From Spirometra erinaceieuropaei (taxonomy: Eukaryota > Platyhelminthes > Cestoda > Diphyllobothriidea > Diphyllobothriidae): a DNA stretch of 64,000 bases. Where the stretch lies: contig CACRXP010000647.1 of assembly GCA_902702965.1 (NCBI GenBank), forward strand, positions 190,994 through 254,993, given 5' to 3'. Made by a program: the position numbers and the translations under genes. Shown here piece by piece: positions 34,084 to 44,078 of this stretch; positions within the stretch are counted from its first letter, which is position 1; every line of letters starts with the position of its first letter. The notes beneath the pieces were generated by a model. That model was not told the origin of the DNA, searched no databases, and saw only the letters and a program-made list of their open reading frames with translations.

Positions 34084-35075
34084 TGGGTGGGCTGACTCAT
34101 GAAATGTCAACCGAAATTGCAAAATGCGTTTTCGTTTCGAAAAGATTAATTAAGTAGGGCTGTAAAACTAATGATTGTGCAGCATAATTCATTGATTATT
34201 CAGTTACCTCGGGATTCCGGCCGTCGAACGAACGTCTTTCCGGTTGCATGCAAAAAAACCGTGCTTTGTAAAAATGGCTACTTAAGTAGCATGCATTTTC
34301 TCCTTGATTTTCGATGCCCTTAAAAATTCAATTATATTTCATAGAAAACATGCATAAAAATATTCATTCTCTCGCTCGTTGGCCAGATAATTACGTCTTC
34401 TTCTAAGTCTATACTCAAAGGAGGGACAAAAATCGATTTTTAAAAAAAGTTTCTAATTATGGGACTTTTAAATACTGTGAAATGGCCGTTCATAAATTGT
34501 CATGTCTCTGCATTTACCAATGAGGTTTGTAAAGTTAACAGTGCAGATCAAATCCACTGCTAAATTTTATGAACCCTATATGGTCCCCCTTTATTATCGT
34601 ATAGAAATGTGTGGTTTTCCGTACTCGGAAAATATACGGCTTGTAGTTTGGAAACCCTGAATCAAAGTGTAACGGTAGAGCGTGTTCAGAATTATTCGGT
34701 AATTGGAAAAATTTTTAAAAAGCGAATTATATCCTTCCGTCGAGTATAAGCTTTGAAGAAGACGTAATTTTCTACTGAATGAGCAAAAGAATGAATATTT
34801 TTATGCATGTTTTCCATGAAATATAACTTGACTTTTAGGGGCATCGAAAATCAATGAGAAAAAATCATGCTAATTAAGTTGTCATTTTTACAGAGTGTAG
34901 TTTTTGCTTTCAGCCGGAAGGAAGTTCATCCGAAAGCCGGCATCCTGAGTAACTGAAATATTATAGAATTATGTTGTAGGCTGACTAGTTTTACAATCCT
35001 ACTTAATCAATCTTTTCGAAACGAAAACGCATTTCGGAATTTCGGTTGACATTTCATGAGTTAACCCACCTACTG
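34084..35075. mobile_element. Foldback element with very long terminal inverted repeats (spacer copy)
   Basis: The outer ends CTCATGAAATGTCAACCGAAATT (from 34096) and its reverse complement (ending about 35062) are nearly perfect inverted repeats. Similarity continues inward for about 450 bp on each side through AAATGCGTTTTCGTTTCG, TAAGTAGG.TGTAAAACTA and GGCTTTCGG-type blocks. Flanks GTGGGTGGGCTGA and AGGTGGGTTAA are also inverted, so the repeat may extend further. There is no ORF. It is the same family as 16045-17030 and the best preserved copy. Confidence 0.75.
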
Positions 35076-35509
35076 TACATAGATGACGTTATGCTGGCAT
35101 CCTTAACACCCTCCCTCTGATCGTTGAGATTCCGCTGCTGGTTTCCACCATTTCACTTTTTTGTAATTGCTTCCCGCCTTCACACTGCTTGTTTTAACTA
35201 AAAAAGTTTCTAGTTCTTAATCAGAAAGTACTTCGGCTTGTTTTTGACCCCTCGCTGAAGGCACCACAAAGCGCTCAACTTGTATTTGTATTTGGAGGGT
35301 TAGAGGCAGAGCCCTGGGTGACCCTATTTACGTGCAGTAATTTCGCATATTCGCACTCAAAATAAAGTTACGAACATTTAGAATGTGTTCGTGTCACAAC
35401 AGAACTGTAATACTAAGAGAGCCCAGCTATTCAGTGTGAGTCCGTGCTGAAAAATTGTGTAGGACAAAGTGTTTTACAGAGCTGGCCGTGAGTAGTCATG
35501 TTGTAAAAG

Positions 35510-35985
35510 TCTATTTTTGTCGAAGATTAAGCGAGCAAGTTTTTATAGCAAACGAATTGTGACAGTCGTCACCATCTCACTTGGTCGCGAGTTCCATGGT
35601 CGGACAACCCGTTGGCTGAATGAGAACTTCCTACGGTCTAGTTGCATGCGTTCGCTCTTGACTTGTAAAGATGACCGCGTAATTGGTTTGTACTGGCAAA
35701 CTCAAAAAGTCCTCCGTTCTTAATGAACAACCTTTGGTCGCAGACGAGCCGGAATGTCCAGAGGAAATAAACCAAGCACATTCAGCCTCTCCTGGTACGA
35801 TAAATGCTTTAGACCATCGACCATCTTTTTTGTTCTGCCTTGCACGTATTCGAGTAGGCCAATATCCTTCTGCAGCCACGGGGAAGCTGCTGGCATTCCA
35901 TATTCCAGGTGGGGTTTTACAAAGACACTGAAAAGTCTTCGAAAGAGTTCGGGAGGAAATATTTTAAATGCCCGCCCCATCCTGG
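35510..35985 (-). mobile_element. LINE 3' fragment in homeobox intron
   Basis: The minus-strand frame 35720-35980 encodes a LINE thumb segment (LFSVFVKPHLEYG, then EYVQGRTKKMV, then LFPLDI). Decayed C-terminal pieces with a SQRVVRPWNS motif continue to about 35510 in shifted frames. It belongs to the same broad jockey/CR1-type group as the LINE at 9465-10157 but is a different subfamily. Its upstream edge lies about 45 bp from the acceptor of the next homeobox exon. Confidence 0.65.
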
Positions 35986-36027
35986 GAGTGCATTATTTTT
36001 TTCCTCTGCTGTGTTATTCCCTGCTAG

Positions 36028-36219
36028 GTTTCGTCGTGGTTTGCCAATCGCCGCAGCCGCAGACAAAATACCCGGCCAAAACAAAAAATTCGCAAAGTCC
36101 GCGAAAGCATCCGGGCCGCCTGCATGGATATTGAGCAGGCCTCAAACGGTCTCGTGAAAGCTGAGGAGATTACCATTCGCCTTCTCGCCCTTATTGATGA
36201 TTTCTATCAGTCTAACTAA
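36028..36219 (+). CDS. TALE-class homeodomain protein, last exon
   Basis: After a pyrimidine-rich acceptor (CCCTGCTAG) the exon reads GTT TCG TCG TGG TTT GCC AAT CGC CGC. This gives V-S-S-W-F-A-N-R-R, the second half of homeodomain helix 3, with invariant W48, F49, N51 and R53 and alanine at position 50. It joins the ISTQQ end of 28451-29342 in phase 0. The homeodomain ends at about 36075. The remaining residues form a basic and then amphipathic helical tail (KIRKVRESIRAA, EEITIRLLALIDDF) ending at TAA 36217-36219. The tail could be a dimerisation or partner-binding helix, which is inference. Confidence 0.8.
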   Translation, partial: VSSWFANRRSRRQNTRPKQKIRKVRESIRAACMDIEQASNGLVKAEEITIRLLALIDDFYQSN

Positions 36220-36469
36220 CACGCTGCTGTTGGTTTTGTGATTGACTTGAAACCTCTCACAGTTACGTTTTGGCAATTACTTTTGATATTTTTGACTGAA
36301 TATTTGCATATCAGTTCTGTTTTTGTAATCGTTAATTTCTGTCAAAGGTCAGTGATGTTAAATCACGCGGTTAATTCTCTTGGCTACAGTTCCCCGGTGG
36401 AGATGATTCGGATTGCCATGAAAACAAAGAGGGGACGCGATCTAACTGGATTCGCCTGTAAACAACTGA

Positions 36470-36475
36470 AATAAA
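36470..36475 (+). terminator. Candidate polyadenylation signal of homeobox gene
   Basis: An AATAAA lies about 250 bases after the stop codon at 36219, a plausible 3' UTR length. The motif is common by chance in AT-rich DNA. Confidence 0.35.
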
Positions 36476-37825
36476 CTTACGGAATGTTCGGTTGGTGTGC
36501 CGCGGCGGGAAAATTGAGTGACGCCTCCAGTTAGACTTGTGAAGCATCCTTTCACGGATAAACACTTTGTGAGCTAGTTAATAGTCATGTCAGCAGAATT
36601 GCCGACTGTGACAGATGATGAATTTTGAAAATTAGGTGAAAGAATATCAACTTTCAGGGGCGCCAAAAAGGATGCTGTGAGGTGGTTTTTTCGCGTTTGG
36701 AAATTAATGCCACAAGTTTTTGCGAGTTTGACTGTCGCCACAGGCGTATTAAATGGGAGCATCTTAGATGAGAGAATTTGCAATTGTTTGACAATTTTTC
36801 GAGTCGAAAATACTCGGACTGTTTTAAAAAGCGTTGGTTTATTGGCGAATATAGCAGAAAAGAATTACTCAGGAAAATAGGCTAACTGACAAGGGGAAGG
36901 AAAATATTCATGAGATCTCTGGTGATTACGACGCGTAAATGATTATTGCATTGATTAAAAGCCCATTTTATTTATAAAGTTGGATCGAAAAGCAGTCTAA
37001 AAATGTGAGCGCACATTCAGTATGCATTGGAGCATATCTAATTGTCAGGAGATCAGTCCCACTTCGTCAATATCCAAATCATCAAGGGCTCAGAATTATC
37101 AAATCGTTTGTCATTGTCTCGAACTCTGAGCAATTCTTCTGTCCGCACATGATTAATAATGAAAAGGGCAAACCCGTGCTAACCATACCGACCTCTCCAC
37201 AGTTAGACTAATCTACTTTTCGAAAATTTTTTAAAACCAAAAGATGGGATAGTAAAATCCACCTACTATGGTCAGAACAAATAATTGTTAAATTTCCCTG
37301 GGAGTTGTAGAGAAAAGGACACGAATCCTCTCTCATTTAACACATTTATTGGATTATGAAGACCTGTGAATGAAGGTTTCAACGACTGAGCATCAGCAGC
37401 GTCTGCAGGTAAACTGTACTGTAAAGGGCAATTCCTTTTACCTATCAGATTGTGCCACTCCTAGGACAACGAGGTGTTCCACATTCCTTGCTTCCTTTAT
37501 GTCAAGCCCATCGCTAGTAACATTCTTACGCGACAATAAGATTGGTCAGATTTCATGTCTTTTTGTGTGCAGTAAGCTCTCAGACAAGGGTGGCATCTGA
37601 TTACTGTAGGCCGAACAGCAGCACTTGTGCTTGCGAGGACTGAAGTTTACAGTTGCCTAAGATAGCCGAAAATGACGCAACCTCCAGGAAATTTAAATTA
37701 TTCAAAATCTCTTAGACTAACATCCCGATTCAGACTCACATAAGTAAAGATAAGTGAGCAATGGCTTAAAAGGATGTTTTGAGTCAACACATTCCAATTC
37801 ATGTTAGGCCGTTGGGAATGATACC
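36476..37825. other. Spacer sequence before the gap
   Basis: No supported gene. A plus-strand frame at 36677-36880 (67 codons) is open and mildly coding-like (RWFFRVWKL), but it has a stop upstream and no recognisable domain. Confidence 0.35.
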
Positions 37826-38255
37826 NNNNNNNNNNNNNNNNNNNNNNNNNNNNNNNNNNNNNNNNNNNNNNNNNNNNNNNNNNNNNNNNNNNNNNNNNNN
37901 NNNNNNNNNNNNNNNNNNNNNNNNNNNNNNNNNNNNNNNNNNNNNNNNNNNNNNNNNNNNNNNNNNNNNNNNNNNNNNNNNNNNNNNNNNNNNNNNNNNN
38001 NNNNNNNNNNNNNNNNNNNNNNNNNNNNNNNNNNNNNNNNNNNNNNNNNNNNNNNNNNNNNNNNNNNNNNNNNNNNNNNNNNNNNNNNNNNNNNNNNNNN
38101 NNNNNNNNNNNNNNNNNNNNNNNNNNNNNNNNNNNNNNNNNNNNNNNNNNNNNNNNNNNNNNNNNNNNNNNNNNNNNNNNNNNNNNNNNNNNNNNNNNNN
38201 NNNNNNNNNNNNNNNNNNNNNNNNNNNNNNNNNNNNNNNNNNNNNNNNNNNNNNN
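37826..38255. other. Assembly gap of 430 N at palindrome junction
   Basis: The gap separates single-copy spacer from the first base of the right arm. Any frame crossing it is meaningless. Confidence 0.99.
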
Positions 38256-40703
38256 CGGTAAACGAGCTTACGGACAGTATCATATTTGATGTTGTGCGTC
38301 AAAACACCAGGAAGCCACAGTTGGTTTTCTTTTTATTCAGTTATGGGGAATCCTCCCCAGATCAACTTAGAGAGCAAATAAATAGTGAGCCTTTTTTTAC
38401 CATTTGCCGATTCGCAGCAGGATTGGATTTAGAATACTTTGGCCGTTGCTTCAAGCAGATGCTCGATAACTGTATATGTCTAACGCAAAGTAGTCAAAAC
38501 CAATTTTTTTCGAAGCAGCTAGGGAAGTTGTTACTGGCAATGCCTGTCAAACATGATATTCTTCAAAAGACCAGGGACACAAAACACTCCTGCTTAGTGA
38601 AACTAGATCGACTCAACTACATAAAGAAACCTTACGGACCCCTTATAGTGAGAGGCTTCCCTTAACTATGTGGAGCCAAATTTTGAAACTTGTGAATCTG
38701 TGGCTAAATTTCTTACAGACCGAGAAGACAGGGTCTCGGCTGATAGAGCTCGGCTCAAGTATTCGTAGCAAATTTCGTTCTGCGCCTATAGACCTTAGTT
38801 CAAACGGATTTTTCTGAGGAAATTAAAAAGAAACAAGTGCGGGATCTGTTTGTTAACCTGGCTGGGGATTACCCGACGTGCCTAAAATAGCAGAGTAGGG
38901 TGTTCAAAAAACGCTATCTCCTAAGGAAGAAAGTCATTGGGTATGCCAATTATGCGGTCACATATCAGACGTGACCGGACACCAAGCTGACAGATCGATT
39001 GGCCACGAGAGGTCAATAAATGTTGTGATATTACGATTTGGGGAAAGCCGACCACGATCAAATGATGTTCCACGGCCCTACGGAAATATCGTTGAACCCC
39101 GATTTAGTGTACAGGGAGGGGAGCAGATCATGACATACACCTTTGAATCTGAGTACTACAGCAAAGTCATCGTAACCACTGCTTGGGTAAGCAAAGCTTT
39201 GTCAAATTTCCCGACGTCCGATGGACCATGGTCTGTCCGAGATGGCTGGACTTACCAAACGTCAATACAGCCTGTGGAAACATTGTTTGGTCTGACAACA
39301 AAATTCCGTGTAGACTACAGAATGCAGGGTTCTTAGAGCGCAGAAGATTTTTGGTTTTCTCAAGGGGCGATAAGACATTTTCACTGTCCATGGGACTCAA
39401 ACCTGGTCTTTTGCAGACAGTCACAGTGTTTTGACTAATCATTGGGACGCATACCGAAGTGGAGGGTAATATCCACACCTTTATGCTTTTGTGATTAACA
39501 AATAATGTCGAATCGCTCTGACCAAATGACGATGTCAGTAGAGGCAGTAGTAGCCCTCCCTGGGACTCACATCGAGGAATATGCTACACCAACTAAATTT
39601 CCATAAAGTAGAGAGCACCATCAACATATGGAGTAAAGGGGGTTTTTACAAATTATTAAATTACTTTTTAACGGTGTGAAAGTGATTAAATTATGGCAGT
39701 TACAGTGTACAGTGGCGGTAGGAGACTGTTGTGGCAAAGGTAAGCGCAATGAACTTACTCTTTGTGTTTTTAGACTATTGCAAAAAAGTTGACAGTTGCA
39801 TTCTCAGGGAAATAAAGTTAAAATCAAATAATTTCGGTAACAGGTAAGGTGCTATGGAAGTTCCGCGACTTTTTTTATATTCTGCACGAACTTCGACGTG
39901 TTTGCTCTGCAGCTGATATTTCATTTGGATTTTTAAGGATTGTCTGCTTTCTTTCAAATGGGGACTAGAAAAAGAAATTCCCCTTGTCAGCGAGTCGAGT
40001 TAGCGTGCGATCTTCGAGGTGCTTGACCTGTTGTTGAGTTGTTTGGGTACGGCACGGGAATATGGACCACCGTCGTGCGGGGGTCACGCCCCAAATTCCA
40101 GGGGTTAGGATCCGAATCAAGATTAGTGTTAGCGCTGGGGCAAGTAGGGTTAGGGTTATGGAAGTTAGTGGCAAAGTCATGGTCATGGGAGTTAAAGTTA
40201 GGACTAAGGTTGAGACACGCAAATAGATACCACCTGGAATTTGGCGAGAACAATCTGTAATATGGGGAGGAGGAGTCCGCATTCCTGTGTCCGACCTTCG
40301 TTTGACCAAACGGGACTATTTCCAGAGGCCCCGAAAAGTTGAAGAACATTATCGATCATCAAGCTCCGGGTCGGAGGACTGCGGTGCACTGGTTTTTGGA
40401 CTTTAGAATCGGACATTTGGACGTCCAGCCAGAGGTATGTGTCTCAAGACTGATGAGCCAAACGTTACCGCCGTCGAGACAGCAGAGACAAATGACCTGA
40501 AAATTACCGACCGCCATTCGGCTTTAGTGCGCAGATCTTCAAGAATCAAACACAGTCAACTGGGTTTGGGTAAGGAATATGTTCGATGCGTTCCCCGCGT
40601 GACCTGTCCGACCGTGATAGACGACTCGGCGTTGATTTTGCCCGAAAATTCTTCTGGAACTTATATGAGGGCAATGACGTTACGTTCTCCAACTCACCAT
40701 TGA
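38256..40703 (+). pseudogene. Block of unrecognised decayed ORFs (right arm)
   Basis: Mirror of 25030-27565. The frames at 38294-38665 (123 codons), 38971-39336 (121 codons) and 40437-40703 (88 codons) are in different reading frames with non-coding spacers. The first frame is already open at the gap edge. The left copy breaks it after the string INSEPF, whereas this copy continues through ICRFAAGLDLEYFGRCF. Family unknown. Confidence 0.35.
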
Positions 40704-43700
40704 TGATAAGTTACAATTATACGTGTACAGTCCCCTATTAAAATCCCAGGGCACGGGATCGTTAAAGGTTGCAGGTCTTCCACCGAAGAGACTCGAGCGT
40801 CAAAACTGACCGGAGAAGTTATGGTAGCAGTTTTTTGTTCTCTAAAACAAGATATCTTGATGGGCGTCCGGAAGAGAATCAGGCCCTGACGTCCGTTTGA
40901 CAAAGTGAAGCGCCCCTGACGAAGGCTTTGTCTGGTTACGCTGTGGGCCGTTCATAAACAGGACTGATTGACGGGTCCCTGATCCATGATGTCGCACCTA
41001 CATATAGGACGGAACTCGGGAAAAAATTTCCTGACTGATTTTGAAATAGGCTAATTCGAGTACGAGTCTATTCATATTATCTTGTGCCTTGTGACTTTTA
41101 TATTTTTACAAAAGTGCTGCGTAGGAAACTCGCGTCTGTCCGCCCCCGTGGTCACCAGCGGGGCCGTTTACTCACGCCGCTTCTCATACCATTCTGCGCT
41201 CCCTGCCAATCGTTTGCTTGAGCCGCGCTAAACTTGACAGCAGTGCGGCGAGACTTCAAGGCCAATCGACGCTGTATCCTTTGTTGATTGGCTGCGGGCG
41301 GACGAGGCCCAGGAGCATGCACGCAGTTGGGGCAAAACATCTTGATGACTGACACTTGAGAACGCCCGCTAAAACAGCTTGCTGAGCTGCGTGTACACTC
41401 TCTCGCCTCAGTAAAGCTAGTCTATCTAACTGTCGTCCCTGCTTACTGATTGTGGAACCTTCGAGTTATCGACCATTGTACTCCGACGAATTATTTCAAA
41501 GGCGGTAATCGGTCCTGGTAGTTGTGAAAATCGAACTTGCCGGGATGAAAAAAGCACGTTTCCTAGGAGTGTTTTAATGCCCTAGTTCGTTGCGTCAAAG
41601 ACTGCGTCGACACTGATATCGATGGTGAGTAAAAAACCAAAAGAGCAATGACTTTCGATCGCCAAATCACAATACAGTTCAATTCCTTGGCAGTATGTAA
41701 TAAACTAAGTTCAAGCTGCACAGGCTCCGAGTCACCTTGGTGTGAAGACTAGTATTTGAATCTGTCTTAGGATTTCGAAGTAGAATAGCGGGCTTCTAAG
41801 AGGGGTCTAGTGGGTTTTGAGAGATAAATGGGGACTTCAATGCTCTTTTGGTCGACCTAGAAGCTTCAATCGGAGGTGGTGATGACAATTCCTCTGAGGC
41901 AAACCTACTTGTCGTTTTTGCAATCAGGTTTATTGCATCGGGTCCTTAACTTTCCCACATGTGTTCGCGCGAGCCAGCTCCCATTCAATCTTGATTGGGT
42001 GTTTATGCGAGTTGGCAAGGAGACAGTAACTAGTGCGGCAGATCCCCACCGGGCAGACACGATAACGCGACCGTACCCGTTATTACAAAAAGTCCTTCCA
42101 CAGGCCGCTCATGTTTAACAAGCGCGTTCCAATCCATTTATCGGCTCACATCGAGGATCTAGGGACTATACCTTCCCAACTACGCCGATCATTTTTAGCC
42201 TCAGGACAAGGATCTGATGTAGGTGCTGCCGGGGTTCTCACCAAAATGAACTTGGTTACCGCTGGCATTTATGTACCCACAAAAGTCTACGGGTACTTGC
42301 TCATGGATTAGGTGTAGACTTCAACGTCACACTGCCAAGAGTAGCCACCTGTGGCAGATTTATCCAGAGCCTGAGACATCATGAAATTTTTGTAAATACA
42401 GCAAAATGAGGGACAAGAAATAAATGAAAAAAGGTATTTTGGTTGCGTCCGTAGACACGGGAACGACCGCCAGTTCATAACTGGTATCCAAAAGATTAAC
42501 GACATCTACGGCGAAAGTGATGAGATGACTACCTCATCACTTACCGAATGGTAAGCATAGACCAGACTCTCTGCACACAGTCCTTTGAAAGGTTCTTGGT
42601 CGTACCATAACCGTCCAACATGTGGCCTGAGAGATGTTTACCCTAAAATAACTAACGCTGCAGATGGCTAGAGGCAAAACCTAGTCAGCTGCCTATCCGC
42701 CAAAAAGTCCCAGTAGTTGGTTGAAGATTACCGTCAGATCAATCTCACTGATGAGGAGTGAAAAATCGAGGAGAAAATACACCGGAAGCTTTTAGGTTAT
42801 TTTTTTAGGGGAGCATGGATCTGCCAATTCCGGTAGGAATGATCTCCTTAAGGGAAAAGTTTATTTCGCCATCCTCATCTCCACATCAGTAGTCTTGAAC
42901 GCAAGATGCCAGGACAATCTTTTTAGATATAAAGGAGGCTCTCGACATAGTTGACCGATTGTAAAAAGGGCCTTACGTTAATACCTGAGTTGAAAACGCA
43001 ATTAAGGGGACGATGAGTTTTCATGTGCGCAGGAGACCGATTCATCTGAGCTGGCAATTCATGAAAGCATCCACTAAGAGTCAGTGTTCGGTGATCTGTC
43101 TGAGGCAGTTTCTAGAAACTGGCCCATGTTTGCGGATGACAGTAAAGTTTTAGGACGCGCTGGGGAGTATGCTTCTACCACGGAAGACTTAGTTAGTGCC
43201 AACACAGATTGCCGGATGGGATCTGGCAGTAGATGAACAGAAACATCAGCGGCTCATGAGCAACGCCCGGGATTAGTCTCAGATACAAAGTGCAGCGTTA
43301 GGGGAGTAAGGTATTCGACGGGTTGAATTTACATGCATTACTTATCTGGCGCAGTCGAAACCAGGCTTGCAAACTGTTGTCGGGGTATGTCTAGAACTTC
43401 TCCGTTTCCATGGCCGTGCCCTAGACTTTGTCGAAGAAAGTTTTCACATAGTATAAGGGACGTATGCTAAGTGTTTCGGACAAGGTTAGAGGAAAAGTCC
43501 AAGAGCGAGAGAGTAATCTTGTGTGTCCCATTCGAAGAGCAAAATCAGGGCAGCACCTATGTAGACTCCAACCTTCCGGCTTTATGGCAGAGGCGGCAAC
43601 GTGTCGGTCACATCGAAACGCGTAGAACATAGTCAACAAGGCAAGAAGTGTAGACTTTGATTTATCTTTTCTGCGTAAACACAGGCCGCCCTAAAAGCTG

Positions 43701-43914
43701 ATAAGACTGCGTGTCCTTACCGTACTTTAGTGGGTAAGTTTTTCACCTAACGTTACAAATCCCTAGAAACGATTTTATAAACAAATGATAGTAGCCGACG
43801 GCCAGGGAAGATGGTTGACCTGTTTTTAGCATGAAGATGGTGCTTGCCGCTACTAGAACATGTATTTCTCCCGTTTTCCATATCAGCTTCTGATAGGTCA
43901 CGAATCTTATGTGA
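40704..43914. other. Mirror of 21800-25029, no supported gene
   Basis: It contains the same short frames and GC-rich CCAAT-bearing segment as the left arm, in opposite orientation. Nothing further was recognised. Confidence 0.4.
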
Positions 43915-44078
43915 TCAGGCTCATGAAATGTTACCCGGAAGTCCGAAGTGCGTTTTTATGAAGGACGGGTTACTTAGGTGGACTTGTGGTACTGATAATC
44001 TTGCAGCATGATGTAAAGTTATCGCAGTCACGACAGAATGCCAACTGTTGGATGCGCTTCCTTCCGGCCGTCCTATCT
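43915..44078. mobile_element. Half copy of the foldback element (right arm)
   Basis: Mirror of 21635-21795, starting CTCATGAAATGTTACCCGGAAGTC. Confidence 0.55.

Larger units (their letters stand above)
29343..36027 (+). other. Homeobox intron, 6.7 kb
   Basis: The intron begins GTGCGC and ends CTGCTAG, and it interrupts the homeodomain between residues 44 and 45, a classical homeobox intron position. It holds S1 repeats, a full foldback element and a LINE fragment. The remaining sequence shows no exon. Confidence 0.7.

Noticed and set aside
37779..38302. Open frames of about 160 codons on both strands
   Set aside because: They are almost entirely N. The absence of stops is an artefact of the gap.
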